From assembly GCA_023441055.1 (NCBI GenBank), contig JAEZQY010000047.1, positions 272,457-336,456 on the forward strand: a stretch of 64,000 bases of DNA, in the 5' to 3' direction. Under the pieces are notes generated by a model. The model was not told the origin of the DNA and made no database searches. It worked only from the letters and a program-made list of their open reading frames with translations. Position 1 is the stretch's first letter, and the number at the start of each line of letters is the position of its first letter. The translations under genes and the position numbers were made by a program. This document shows, one piece after another, positions 20,401-27,915 of this stretch. This DNA comes from Bacillota bacterium. Lineage in GTDB: Bacteria; Bacillota; Bacilli; Paenibacillales; UBA4045.

Positions 20401-20480
20401 ACATGTCCGAGCAAAGTGGAAGTTACAAAGAGCAGTCCCACAAGGGCAATATGAATTAGCTTCAAAGCTCTTGTTCTCAT
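17439..20480 (-). CDS. Very large extracellular solute-binding protein with N-terminal beta-sandwich region
   Basis: Solute-binding component of the CUT1 importer, 1013 aa, against about 430-550 for a normal one. The C-terminal part from about residue 580 is a type 1 solute-binding domain ('GIQVRVNLLPSEQV', 'DVALGLGEGQPV', 'YDGNYYGLPITQSFQMLYYRKDIL'). The N-terminal 500 residues contain two jelly-roll-like segments ('LYQMSISYYSYP', 'GLYTIALRKLQNFDPG') that resemble carbohydrate-binding modules (inference). The N-terminus is a Sec-type signal without a lipobox Cys, so it is either released or held by an uncleaved helix. The start ATG 20480 has GGAGG seven bases upstream. The gene lies between the ATPase and the permeases. 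Confidence 0.85.
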   Translation of the reverse strand: MRTRALKLIHIALVGLLFVTSTLLGHVSGQARSMSEEAAVFQSGLGVSIPHFQEQEPYYMEQLGNWQQAGAEPANEAIVIPANEVSGHSEGQELNIGAFAGRDSVLIWQNEKENWIEYKFQIEEAALYQMSISYYSYPHERDGNRSEIRAEAKIGIQINGHYPFREAKSLALYRKFHDDFPLKLNSLGEDMRPRAIQVYEWIEAKIHDISGAYATPLLWYMEEGIHTLRISTDDSVILERITLERPDDVLEYAQKKLQYPDTKPLNAEVITIEAEQVSHKNTVSVQVRSSKDAAMTPKTEGKRRFNSLGGTGWRTGGHEVAWEFMVDEPGLYTIALRKLQNFDPGHSVFRTILIDGEIPFVELENYRFAYQKNWEGKLLSNEEGEPFQFYLEKGKHSLTMRATYAPYQGLLMETENVIQYLNVVSQELFSLTGGNVDSQRTWRVAEQYPELLEQLKVIQDKLHQLEQIAIDVNGNKDNVSTMLGTSAEDIASLLQEPNEIPNNRDRISSIQSSVGNTRILITAVPLQLDTIYVIPSGAELPKMKANFWERAVQGIKNFYYSFIQTNLVSNDDDEVLQVWMKYGRDYVDLMQEMVDQYFTPQTGIQVRVNLLPSEQVLVLANSAGEQPDVALGLGEGQPVNYGLRDAAVALSDFNDFEQIASQFAPGALMPYVYDGNYYGLPITQSFQMLYYRKDILDKLSLDVPQTWQDVYDMLPTLGQHYYDFFIPQSIYTAMLYQYGADFYNESSTGAGLNTTEAYEAFRHYTDLYSIYGIPEQVSSFYQHFRDGDMPIGIADFNTYVELSVGAPELTGWWGMVPLPGVEQSDGEIVRWAGGNASALAQGLEGQTTTSEVGTGGQTSAMIFKKSDKQQEAWTFLQWLLSADTQQEFGATLESLYGVAFRWNTANLDAFIQLPWSSQELEPILEQWRWYRGIPNIPGSYFISREFQNAWNRTVLSGQNYRSSLQEAQRNIDREIKRKETEFGLLDENGRIIRQLEVPRIYEPWDGVNDYVEH

Positions 20481-20495
20481 CACTGGACCTCCGTT

Positions 20496-21623
20496 CTATC
20501 TAATATCATGCAGTAAATTCACACCGGAGTCAGGATGGAAGAAAATCACCTTATTCATATCGACTGACACCTTAACCTTCATCTGCTCCTCATAGCGATA
20601 ACGCGGGTGAGTACGGACAATCAGATTCTTTCTCTGACCAATATCCAGATGGGTAAAGCGGTCAGCCCCCATTAACTCACTCATTTGGAACACGCCTGTA
20701 AGCATCTGATCCTGGCTTAATTCTTGTCGCTCCGTCTCAACGCTGAGATCCTCAGGCCGAACACCTAGTACAGCCATTCTATCTATTCGATTAAGGCCTC
20801 TTAGTGCCTTTGCTTGAATATCTGCGATTCGTAAGGCAAATCGCTTCGTTTGAAAATATAGCTGATCGTTCTGCTCCACGATATATCCATCCATGAAATT
20901 CATTGGAGGCGAGCCTATGAATTCCCCTACAAAACGATTGACAGGATTGGAATAAATCACTTCTGGTGTATCTGACTGCTGGATGATACCGTCTTTCATC
21001 ACTACGATCCGATCGCCCATTGTCATCGCTTCGGTCTGATCATGTGTGACATAAATTGTTGTGACGCCAAGCTTTTTCTGCAAGTTGATAATCTCCGTCC
21101 GCATCTGAACCCTGAGCTTAGCATCCAGATTCGATAACGGTTCATCCATCAGGAATACTTGCGGATTGCGGACAATCGCTCTTCCTAAGGCCACACGCTG
21201 GCGCTGACCGCCTGACAGCTCCTTTGGCTTTCTGCTTAGATAGTTTTCCAGCTCCAGCACTTTAGCTGCTCGCTTTACAGCTAGATCAATCTCATACTTC
21301 GGCATTTTTCTTAACCGTAGACCGAAAGCGATATTCTCATATACGCTCATATTCGGATACAGGGCATAGTTCTGGAACACCATTGCGATATCACGATCCT
21401 TGGGCGGCAGATCATTTATTTTCTTCTGGTTAATGTAGATCTCACCTTCCGATATATCCTCAAGCCCTGCGATCATTCGTAGTGTGGTCGACTTGCCGCA
21501 TCCAGAGGGGCCGACGAATACAATAAACTCCTGGTCCACTACTTCCAGATTAAAGTCCTTGACCACCATTTGATTGTCCTTGCCATATGTTTTATACACA
21601 TGATTAAATAGAATGCTTGCCAT
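20496..21623 (-). CDS. MsmX/UgpC-type sugar ABC transporter ATPase
   Basis: Cytoplasmic ATPase of CUT1 sugar importers, 375 aa. Walker A 'GPSGCGKST', Q loop 'FQNYALYPNMSV', signature 'LSGGQRQR', Walker B 'VFLMDEPLSNLD' and switch 'VTHDQTEAM' are all intact. The last 130 residues form the MalK-like regulatory OB domain ('GVRPEDLSVE'). I start it at the ATG at 21623, because the conserved 'MASILFNHVYKTYG' begins there and an AAAGGG site precedes it; the longer in-frame extension is not conserved. First gene of the operon, 12 bp before the solute-binding protein. It is the only importer ATPase in the window and probably powers both permease pairs. Confidence 0.92.
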   Translation of the reverse strand: MASILFNHVYKTYGKDNQMVVKDFNLEVVDQEFIVFVGPSGCGKSTTLRMIAGLEDISEGEIYINQKKINDLPPKDRDIAMVFQNYALYPNMSVYENIAFGLRLRKMPKYEIDLAVKRAAKVLELENYLSRKPKELSGGQRQRVALGRAIVRNPQVFLMDEPLSNLDAKLRVQMRTEIINLQKKLGVTTIYVTHDQTEAMTMGDRIVVMKDGIIQQSDTPEVIYSNPVNRFVGEFIGSPPMNFMDGYIVEQNDQLYFQTKRFALRIADIQAKALRGLNRIDRMAVLGVRPEDLSVETERQELSQDQMLTGVFQMSELMGADRFTHLDIGQRKNLIVRTHPRYRYEEQMKVKVSVDMNKVIFFHPDSGVNLLHDIR

Positions 21624-21649
21624 GGAAACAGCCCTTTCTCCACGAGGTA

Positions 21650-21663
21650 TGTAAACGGTTTCT
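21650..21663 (-). promoter_or_regulatory. CcpA catabolite-responsive element (cre)
   Basis: Minus strand AGAAACCGTTTACA matches the cre consensus TGWAANCGNTNWCA at 13 of 14 positions (only the first base differs). It starts about 12 bp downstream of a TATAAT -10 box and before the ATPase start, a road-block position. This suggests glucose repression of the sugar operon through CcpA-HPr(Ser-P). Confidence 0.65.
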
Positions 21664-21674
21664 TTCTTAGTTCC

Positions 21675-21703
21675 ATTATAGGGACTTTCCTGTGAAGACA
21701 GTG
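21675..21703 (-). promoter_or_regulatory. Predicted promoter of the sugar importer operon
   Basis: A perfect -10 TATAAT on the minus strand at 21675-21680. The -35 region at 17 bp spacing is CACTGT, a weak match, so an activator may be needed. The cre site lies just downstream. Confidence 0.5.
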
Positions 21704-21711
21704 TAAATATT

Positions 21712-21754
21712 AAAAAACAACCGACCCCCTTTTGCATGTTTTGGGAGTCGGTTG
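21712..21754 (-). terminator. Rho-independent terminator after the alpha/beta hydrolase
   Basis: On the minus strand CAACCGACTCCC pairs with GGGGGTCGGTTG across the loop AAAACATGCAAAA, and TTTTTTAAT follows. It separates the hydrolase/sialidase unit from the ATPase promoter. Confidence 0.85.
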
Positions 21755-21759
21755 AACAA

Positions 21760-22518
21760 TCAGGTCACTTCATCTCGGTCAACATAAGCTGCAATCATGT
21801 CTCCTAATAAACTAGGGTACTGTCTGGTTAATGAATGCCCGCCATTGAGAATCCACTCCAATTGAATATGTGGAACGTCTGGAATGAGCAGCTTCGACCT
21901 CGATGGCCGATCTTTCATCCCGCGATCTCCCCATATTTCTAGAACTGGCACATTGGTTTGCATTAGCAGCTGTTCGCCCTTTGTCCATCGGGTCCATATT
22001 TTCGAGTATTCCCTCAACTCATCCTCTGTCCAGTGCGAAGCGGAGAATTGCCTATAATAGCTGCTGAGCGCTCTCTGTTCTTCGGTCAAAGTTTGATTCT
22101 TGAGGCCATGAAATGCATCTCGCTCTACCGAATAGTGGGTCCATCCTTCAATTGCAATTACGCCGTCTAATCGCTCTGCAGCATGATCCAGCATCTCTAC
22201 CGCAATCATTCCGCCGATTGAATGACCGCCAATATAGAATCGTTCTATCCCAGCAGCATTAATAATCTCCAAGATCTGTGCAGCGAACTGCTCGATCGTT
22301 CCATCCATCGTCTTCGGCCTGCTCTTGCCGAAGCCGGGAAGCTCAGCGAGCAGAATGTTTGCCTTGATGCCAGAATGCTCAAGAACCGGCAACCACACCC
22401 GATAACTGCCGTAGCTGCCCGGAATCAGAACGACAGTATACTCACTTGATTGATCTGCATAATACCCGTACAGTGTATACTCGCCTGATTGACATTCAAT
22501 TTCAATGAAGTTCAGCAT
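21760..22518 (-). CDS. Alpha/beta hydrolase
   Basis: Serine hydrolase of the alpha/beta fold, 252 aa, no signal peptide, so cytoplasmic. The nucleophile elbow is 'IGGHSIGGM' (Ser near residue 106). The oxyanion-hole strand reads 'VVLIPGSYGSY', the acid is probably the Asp of 'EIWGDRG', and the base the His of 'NGGHSLTR'. It is the last gene of the unit FAD oxidoreductase - solute-binding protein - sialidase-like - hydrolase, 11 bp after the sialidase gene and before a strong terminator. The context suggests an esterase that removes acyl groups from imported sugars, but the substrate is unknown. Confidence 0.8.
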   Translation of the reverse strand: MLNFIEIECQSGEYTLYGYYADQSSEYTVVLIPGSYGSYRVWLPVLEHSGIKANILLAELPGFGKSRPKTMDGTIEQFAAQILEIINAAGIERFYIGGHSIGGMIAVEMLDHAAERLDGVIAIEGWTHYSVERDAFHGLKNQTLTEEQRALSSYYRQFSASHWTEDELREYSKIWTRWTKGEQLLMQTNVPVLEIWGDRGMKDRPSRSKLLIPDVPHIQLEWILNGGHSLTRQYPSLLGDMIAAYVDRDEVT

Positions 22519-22529
22519 GTATGAGCTCC

Positions 22530-23495
22530 TTACTCCACTAAAACTTCACAGAATTTTATTGTTTTTCGTTTCCAGGTATAAGTCATGTAGAGATGATTAC
22601 CATTTGCAATGATTGCAGGATAAGAGTATTCGCCTGGTTCCTTCTCAAGAACGAACGGTTCTCCCCATGTCTTTCCATTATCCGAAGAGGATCTCAGAAT
22701 CAAAGGCGTACGGGGGCCCCAGTTTAAGCCGACAGGATTAAAGATCAACACCAGATTGCCATTGTCTAGTTGTACCAGATCAATGCCGCTATTGTTATTA
22801 GGAAGACCTATCGGATACGCTTCACACCAACTTCGTCCGCCATCTGTGGAGTCGCTTCGATAAATCTCAGCTGTTGATGTGCGAACCAGCATATGCACAC
22901 CTTTCGCTGTTTCCCACACAGTTGGCTGGATCATGCCAACACCATAAAATCGATTGCGATCAAATGGAACGTAAGCACTTTGTGTCCAGGTCTTGCCTTC
23001 ATCGTGCGAAATATCGACAAAGGCATCCCATGAGTCATTCGTTTCAATTGAAGCTGGCGAAATCAAAGTTTCATCAGCCAGCAATATCGGTTTACAGCGG
23101 ACAGGTCCTCGACCTCCGATATCACCAGGAACAAGATCGATTGGTGATGACCAGGTTCTGCCATGATCCTCCGAACAGATGAAGCGAGTCCACCAATTCT
23201 TCACCTTTTTGCCCACCTTGTAATAGAGCTGAAGCTGGCCTGAGACCGTGTAATACAACACGGGATTCCAATGCGGCAAGTTCTCTTCATCCGCGATCTT
23301 GATTGGCGTACCCCAGTTTCCATCTTCACGAATGGCGATCCAAATAGCGACATCGTCTGCTCCTTCCTTGGTTCCTGCAAACCAGCTGGCAGCCAATCGT
23401 TCTCCTGGCAAGCTGACTATCGAGGAGGCGTGGCAGTTGTTAAAGTATTGATCTGCCTCGAAAATATCGGCGCTTTTGATGGAAGTATATTTCAT
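22530..23495 (-). CDS. Sialidase-superfamily (BNR/Asp-box) protein
   Basis: Six-bladed-propeller protein of the sialidase superfamily, 321 aa without a signal peptide. At least four Asp boxes (S-x-D-x-G-x-x-W) are visible: 'SEDHGRTW', 'SHDEGKTW', 'STDGGRSW' and 'SSDNGKTW'. An Arg in 'GRGPVRCKPI' could be one of the substrate-binding arginines. The family includes neuraminidases and other glycan-active or isomerising enzymes, so sialic acid is not proven. It lies 27 bp after the lipoprotein solute-binding gene and 11 bp before the hydrolase. An intracellular location implies that it acts on an imported oligosaccharide. Confidence 0.8.
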   Translation of the reverse strand: MKYTSIKSADIFEADQYFNNCHASSIVSLPGERLAASWFAGTKEGADDVAIWIAIREDGNWGTPIKIADEENLPHWNPVLYYTVSGQLQLYYKVGKKVKNWWTRFICSEDHGRTWSSPIDLVPGDIGGRGPVRCKPILLADETLISPASIETNDSWDAFVDISHDEGKTWTQSAYVPFDRNRFYGVGMIQPTVWETAKGVHMLVRTSTAEIYRSDSTDGGRSWCEAYPIGLPNNNSGIDLVQLDNGNLVLIFNPVGLNWGPRTPLILRSSSDNGKTWGEPFVLEKEPGEYSYPAIIANGNHLYMTYTWKRKTIKFCEVLVE

Positions 23496-23522
23496 GTCGT
23501 AAGTTCTCCTACCTAATGATTG

Positions 23523-24875
23523 TTATTGACCTAATGTTTTCTTGATCTCAGCATTTAAGATTTCGTCTGCCTTGCGAAGAGCAGTGTTAATGTCCTCTCT
23601 ACCGAAAACAACATTATTAAATGCTTCGCCTGACTGGGTATTCCCAACACCATTCCAGGTGAAAGGCATGGTTTTATGCGGTGTGCCTTGCTTCGTAGCG
23701 AATACCGCTGCTAAATTCTTTGATTCCAGACCTGCATAATTTGATGCAAAGGTACTCTCTGCTGAGCTCAACGAAGGAACTACACCATTAGCAGATATCG
23801 CATTCTGCACTTCTTCAGAAACCGAGGTAAGCACAACTCTAAATGCATCGTCTTTATGCTTGCTAGTCGATGTCACTGTCAACAGATTAGTTGTTATGTT
23901 AAAACCAACGCCTGGCGCTTTGTCATATGAAGGTAGCGTTACAACATCCCAATTCAATTCCGGTCTTTCAGCTAGAATCGAAAGCTGATTGCCATTAGGG
24001 AACATTGCAACAACTTTCTCATCGAAGAATCCCTTGCTAGAACCTGCCTTGAAATCTGCAGGATCTATTGGTTCATTGCCAGGTATGCTGTATACAGGAG
24101 CCAATGTTTCAAACACATATTTCCATTCTTCTGTATTAAGCAACGATTTTTGAGCTTCCTCATCTGCAAAATTCAGACCAAGCGGACTCTTTAGTCTCCA
24201 CATATCGGTCAATTGCAATCCCTTATATTGCACGCCATCCTTTGTACCTGTTACCTTGGCTGTAAGATCGATTGCATCCTGCCAAGTCATATTATCGGTT
24301 GGATAATCGACACCGAACATATCGAATATATCTTTGTTATAATACAAGGCGCTGAAATTGCCTATAATTGGGAGTCCCAACAATTTTCCTTCGGTAGATA
24401 AAGCCTTGGTTGTCTCAATTAACCCTGAATTAATGAGCCCTAGGTCATATCCAAACTTCTCGACGTAGGGATTCAAATCTTCTACCAAATCCACTTTGTC
24501 TGCATTTCTAGCGCCACCCTCACCTACGATCAGAAGGTCTGGCTCTATACCAGTCGCAAGCTGCTTAGCGAAATCAATCGTGTTGTCTCCTACCACCTCG
24601 AGTGTAATATGCGGCCACTGATTTTTTACTGCTTCCTCAATGTAGGCATATTCATTCTTGGAAACCGTTACAATCACCTTCAAGGTAACCGGATCCAGCT
24701 TTTCCTGCACAGGCTCCGGTTTCACTGCTGGTTTATCTACCGCCTCAGAGGCTGGAGCAGGTGTTTCTAATGCAGTATTATCGGAATTATTAGTCGATGC
24801 ATTATTATTCGTACCACAACCGATCACTGTGACCAACAACGCAAGAACACAAATGAAACCTAACCATTTCCTCAT
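23523..24875 (-). CDS. Lipoprotein extracellular solute-binding protein (CUT1)
   Basis: Family 1 sugar-binding lipoprotein, 450 aa. The N-terminus is a lipoprotein signal with lipobox 'VIGC' (Cys20), followed by a low-complexity linker rich in Asn and Thr, then Pro and Glu. Binding-domain landmarks include 'LPIIGNFSALYYNKDIFD' and 'EKVVAMFPNGNQLSILAE'. AGGGGTG precedes the ATG. No permease or ATPase gene is next to it in its own unit, but a spare permease pair lies in the neighbouring operon at 9331-11209. I infer that they work together. Confidence 0.9.
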   Translation of the reverse strand: MRKWLGFICVLALLVTVIGCGTNNNASTNNSDNTALETPAPASEAVDKPAVKPEPVQEKLDPVTLKVIVTVSKNEYAYIEEAVKNQWPHITLEVVGDNTIDFAKQLATGIEPDLLIVGEGGARNADKVDLVEDLNPYVEKFGYDLGLINSGLIETTKALSTEGKLLGLPIIGNFSALYYNKDIFDMFGVDYPTDNMTWQDAIDLTAKVTGTKDGVQYKGLQLTDMWRLKSPLGLNFADEEAQKSLLNTEEWKYVFETLAPVYSIPGNEPIDPADFKAGSSKGFFDEKVVAMFPNGNQLSILAERPELNWDVVTLPSYDKAPGVGFNITTNLLTVTSTSKHKDDAFRVVLTSVSEEVQNAISANGVVPSLSSAESTFASNYAGLESKNLAAVFATKQGTPHKTMPFTWNGVGNTQSGEAFNNVVFGREDINTALRKADEILNAEIKKTLGQ

Positions 24876-24974
24876 ACATATTCACCCCTATTATTATTAT
24901 TAACTGCCTATGAAACTATTACATTTTCAGCGATTCTAACCGTTCTACATCACCCCTTATTAAAGTTAAGTAGT

Positions 24975-26252
24975 TTACAGTTCTAGGTTGGCCCCATTTG
25001 CTTCTAGTGACTTGCGGACCATCAAAGGGTCGATATCACGGATTTGGGCATTGCGCTGCACACTGAATGCTGCAGTGATACCGGCAGCCTGACCCATCAT
25101 CGAGCAAGTTGTCATGACTCTCGCGGAGGACAGTGCAAGCTGATCAGCAGACAGACATCTGCCTGCTACCATCAAATTCTGAGCATCCTTAGCAATCAAG
25201 CAGCGCAGCGGGATGTGATATGGAGGCACCTTCAAATCCTTATGATCCAGGACATAAGTCCGCTTGTCGTCATCCGGCTTATGAGCGTCGAGATAATAAA
25301 CCCCTCTGGCTATCGCATCATCAAATCTTCGACCGGCTCTCAGGTCTTCTACTTGCAGCACATAATCGCCTAATACCCGGCGCCCCTCGCGAATACCGAT
25401 CTGTGGAGAACAATACTCCAGCAAGAACTTCCGCTTCTCCACGCGTTGATAATAATCCAATACTTCCATCATTCTCCTGCGTCCTCTAATCTCCGCAGCA
25501 GTCATGCTTTCTGTATCCGTGGAATCAAACTTGGGAATTTTGACCTTAATAGCATTTGACTTAGGACCGTTCGGCCAGATGGTCGTCATAGGCAGATCCT
25601 CCTTGGCTCGAATCTCTTCAAACCAGCCCGGAGGCACCTCCTCCTTGCAATCTTCTTCCTCAGCATGTCTAACGAAGAACATCATCGACATTGGCAGTTG
25701 GACTTGATCACCAGGGCGACCCTTCATAGTCGAGAAGCCAGCCAGATGCGCAAGCTGTGCTTCACCGGTGCAGTCAATAAATTGTCGAGCGCGCAACGCC
25801 TCAGGACCTGACCTTCCGCACACAATGCATTCTTTGATCTGACCGTTCTCTGTAACCGATACATCTACAAACTGTGTATGCAACAGAAGTTTGACACCAT
25901 AACGTAGCAGAAGCTCTTGTAATACAATGGGCAAAATCGAGTGATTGAAAAGTCTGTGATCCGCCTTGGGATAGGGTGTATAGTCAGCAACTGCTTGGAA
26001 TTCCCCTAGCTCCGCGATGATTTCATCGAATACCTGGCCTTGTCCAGCCGTTTCCCCGCAGAATGCGCCAACACCACCTATAGTTGCATTACCGCCTACG
26101 GTCGCAAATCGTTCGATCAAAATCACCTTTACACCCATTCTGGCGGCTGCGAGCGCTGCGGTTACTCCAGCCATTCCACCTCCTATGACCGCTACATCCG
26201 CTTCATAGCGCAATGGTACTTGTCTAGCCCAGGAGACCTTCTGAGTATCCAT
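24975..26252 (-). CDS. FAD-dependent oxidoreductase (FAD_oxidored family)
   Basis: Flavoprotein of 425 aa in the PF12831-type family. The N-terminal dinucleotide-binding loop is 'VAVIGGGMAGVTAALAA', followed by 'VILIERFATVGGNATIGGVG' as in related proteins. Near the end 'NLMVAGRCLSADQLALSSARV' closes the FAD site. The start is ATG 26252, eight bases after GGGG; the track-like GTG three codons earlier is less well placed. These enzymes often sit in polysaccharide-use loci and probably oxidise a sugar derivative, but the reaction is not established. First gene of the unit that ends at the hydrolase, 99 bp before the solute-binding protein. Confidence 0.82.
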   Translation of the reverse strand: MDTQKVSWARQVPLRYEADVAVIGGGMAGVTAALAAARMGVKVILIERFATVGGNATIGGVGAFCGETAGQGQVFDEIIAELGEFQAVADYTPYPKADHRLFNHSILPIVLQELLLRYGVKLLLHTQFVDVSVTENGQIKECIVCGRSGPEALRARQFIDCTGEAQLAHLAGFSTMKGRPGDQVQLPMSMMFFVRHAEEEDCKEEVPPGWFEEIRAKEDLPMTTIWPNGPKSNAIKVKIPKFDSTDTESMTAAEIRGRRRMMEVLDYYQRVEKRKFLLEYCSPQIGIREGRRVLGDYVLQVEDLRAGRRFDDAIARGVYYLDAHKPDDDKRTYVLDHKDLKVPPYHIPLRCLIAKDAQNLMVAGRCLSADQLALSSARVMTTCSMMGQAAGITAAFSVQRNAQIRDIDPLMVRKSLEANGANLEL

Positions 26253-26301
26253 GTTGTTCACCCCATGTCCTGTTCATTGAGATTTTCTATCTATATTGAA
26301 T

Positions 26302-26307
26302 AGTATA
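26302..26307 (-). promoter_or_regulatory. Predicted -10 element of the FAD oxidoreductase unit
   Basis: TATACT on the minus strand, about 50 bp before the start. No good -35 exists at 16-18 bp, which is typical of an activator-dependent promoter. A direct repeat lies further upstream (26371-26400). Confidence 0.35.
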
Positions 26308-26370
26308 CGGACTCTGAGTACCTGTTTATATGTAGAATAGTATTCAAATGATGAAGGATATTATCCGATT

Positions 26371-26400
26371 CAGATTACTTGGGGCCGCTCACAGATTACT
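26371..26400 (-). promoter_or_regulatory. Candidate AraC-type operator: two direct repeats 21 bp apart
   Basis: The 9-mer CAGATTACT occurs at 26371-26379 and 26392-26400 (AGTAATCTG on the minus strand), start to start 21 bp, two helical turns. The right copy overlaps the stop codon of the AraC-family gene. AraC-family activators commonly bind direct repeats about 21 bp apart upstream of the -35, and the promoter downstream lacks a -35. Confidence 0.5.
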
Positions 26401-27229
26401 GCATTCTCTCCCGGCGGAAGATAGTTGGAGACTGGCCCATAACCTTGGAGAACATCCTTGAGAAATAGTATTGATCAGCAAATGCAAATTTGTAACAAAT
26501 CTCTTTAACAGATAAATTGGTGAACTCGAGACAATCACAAGCAGCTTTTATCTTGAGACGCAAATAATAATCAATTGGCGAATAGCCGGTTTCTCTTTTA
26601 AAGAGTTTGATCAAGTATGGCTTTGATACGTTCGCAACTTGACACAAATCATGTAAGTTGATTCTGGCATCCAGGTGCTGATACATATATCGAATAGCCA
26701 ATCGAATCGGATCATTATTGTCAACTGCGGCGGGCAACTGCCCCTGATAGAAGGTTATCAGTGTCAATAACTGCCCAATCAAGTGGGACGAATAAATCAA
26801 GCTGTTCAAGGACTTCTCCGTCTGTAATTGTTTATTAGCAGCGGCGAACAAATCCAGGCACAGTTGATAGTTCTCTGTAAGCGTTAGGAATTGTATGAGT
26901 GGTCGATTGTCAAAATAATTCTGTACATGCTCTCCGTCAACATGAAGATAATAAAAACTCCATGGATCATGCGGATCTGAGCCGTATGAGAACGGAATAT
27001 GGGGTTGGATCATGATTACAGTATGTTTGGAAATAATCATCCTCTCATTAGTTCCGTAACGAATCCAACCCCGCCCCCCCGTACAAAGCAACACTAAATG
27101 ATTAGCTGAGCCATACATGCGAGTGATCAACGTAGCTCGGGTTTGATGGATATATTCCATTTGTACTGGCGCACAATTTCTAAGCAGTGGGTGACCCATA
27201 TGCTGGCTTATTGCTCCTATGACATCCAC
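26396..27229 (-). CDS. AraC family transcriptional regulator
   Basis: Regulator of 277 aa with an N-terminal cupin-like arabinose-binding fold (about residues 25-150) and a C-terminal double helix-turn-helix ('ARINLHDLCQVANVSKPYLIKLFKR' and 'SVKEICYKFAFADQYYFSRMFSKV'). The listed start is a GTG with only a poor ribosome binding site. An in-frame ATG at 27199 is an alternative, but its AGGAG is 14 bases away. It lies directly upstream of the FAD oxidoreductase unit, same strand, 143 bp apart, with a 21-bp-spaced direct repeat between. It probably activates that unit in response to a sugar. Confidence 0.85.
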   Translation of the reverse strand: MDVIGAISQHMGHPLLRNCAPVQMEYIHQTRATLITRMYGSANHLVLLCTGGRGWIRYGTNERMIISKHTVIMIQPHIPFSYGSDPHDPWSFYYLHVDGEHVQNYFDNRPLIQFLTLTENYQLCLDLFAAANKQLQTEKSLNSLIYSSHLIGQLLTLITFYQGQLPAAVDNNDPIRLAIRYMYQHLDARINLHDLCQVANVSKPYLIKLFKRETGYSPIDYYLRLKIKAACDCLEFTNLSVKEICYKFAFADQYYFSRMFSKVMGQSPTIFRRERMQ

Positions 27230-27245
27230 TCTCCCATCAAAGAGA

Positions 27246-27259
27246 AGTAACCGCTTCCA
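27246..27259 (-). promoter_or_regulatory. Possible cre site upstream of the AraC gene
   Basis: Minus strand TGGAAGCGGTTACT matches the cre consensus with two mismatches (third and last base). It lies 17 bp before the AraC-family start. Catabolite repression of the regulator would parallel the better site at 21650. Confidence 0.35.
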
Positions 27260-27303
27260 ATTAGTATTTTATCAGGGGCAATGTGTAGGTGGTGTGAAGA
27301 TTG

Positions 27304-27915
27304 TTAGTTCTTCAGATGACATTCGCGATTTAACATAGAGATCTTAATGAAACCATCCTCTCCTATGGTAAGATGGCTGATTCCGCCATTGCCGTGATTG
27401 AACTTGAAATTTACATTCATCTTCAACAGATGCCCTAAGAGCGTGCTTGAAGAGTTGCCATGAATAATGATGGCCATATGTTTATACACTCCGCGTACTG
27501 CCAAGTTCATCAACCAGTCTGCAACCTTGCTCATCCTGGCTGACATCTCCTCACGTGTCTCATTGTCCCAATGTCTAGCCCACCCCTCTTCATCAGCGCT
27601 ATCTGGAAGCTCTATCTCAGGGAATCTAGTTTCCATGACAGAACGAGGCAGCCCCTTCTCACCCAAGCAGATTCGATTCTCCGCAAGATCTAGTCTTGCT
27701 TTGATTGAAACTCCAAGCTTCTTCCCAATTATAGAAGCAGAATGAAGGGCCCGTTGCATTAGACTGCAATAGATAATATCAATCTGCTCATCTTGCAGTG
27801 CTTGGGCAGCTCTCAATACTTGTTGTTCACCCAATGCTGTGAGCGGACTGTCGTATGACTCCGACAAATTGACATTGTGCATCGATTGCCCATGTCTGAT
27901 TAAAGTAATCTCCAT
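27304..27915 (-). CDS. Histidine phosphatase family protein
   Basis: Phosphoglycerate-mutase-like phosphatase of 203 aa. The catalytic motif 'LIRHGQSMHN' is at the very N-terminus (His8 phosphorylated in the family) and the second catalytic His is in 'AIIIHGNSSS'. I use the ATG at 27915, because the conserved motif begins four residues later and AAGGGGG stands about 11 bases upstream; the longer reading would add 32 unrelated residues. Substrates in this family range from sugar phosphates to folate intermediates, so none is assigned. It lies between the AraC gene and the ABC exporter terminator. Confidence 0.82.
   Translation of the reverse strand: MEITLIRHGQSMHNVNLSESYDSPLTALGEQQVLRAAQALQDEQIDIIYCSLMQRALHSASIIGKKLGVSIKARLDLAENRICLGEKGLPRSVMETRFPEIELPDSADEEGWARHWDNETREEMSARMSKVADWLMNLAVRGVYKHMAIIIHGNSSSTLLGHLLKMNVNFKFNHGNGGISHLTIGEDGFIKISMLNRECHLKN

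Noticed and set aside
22530..23495. Dedicated sialic acid use locus
   Set aside because: No nanA, nanE, nanK or sialic acid transporter genes; only the propeller fold supports it.
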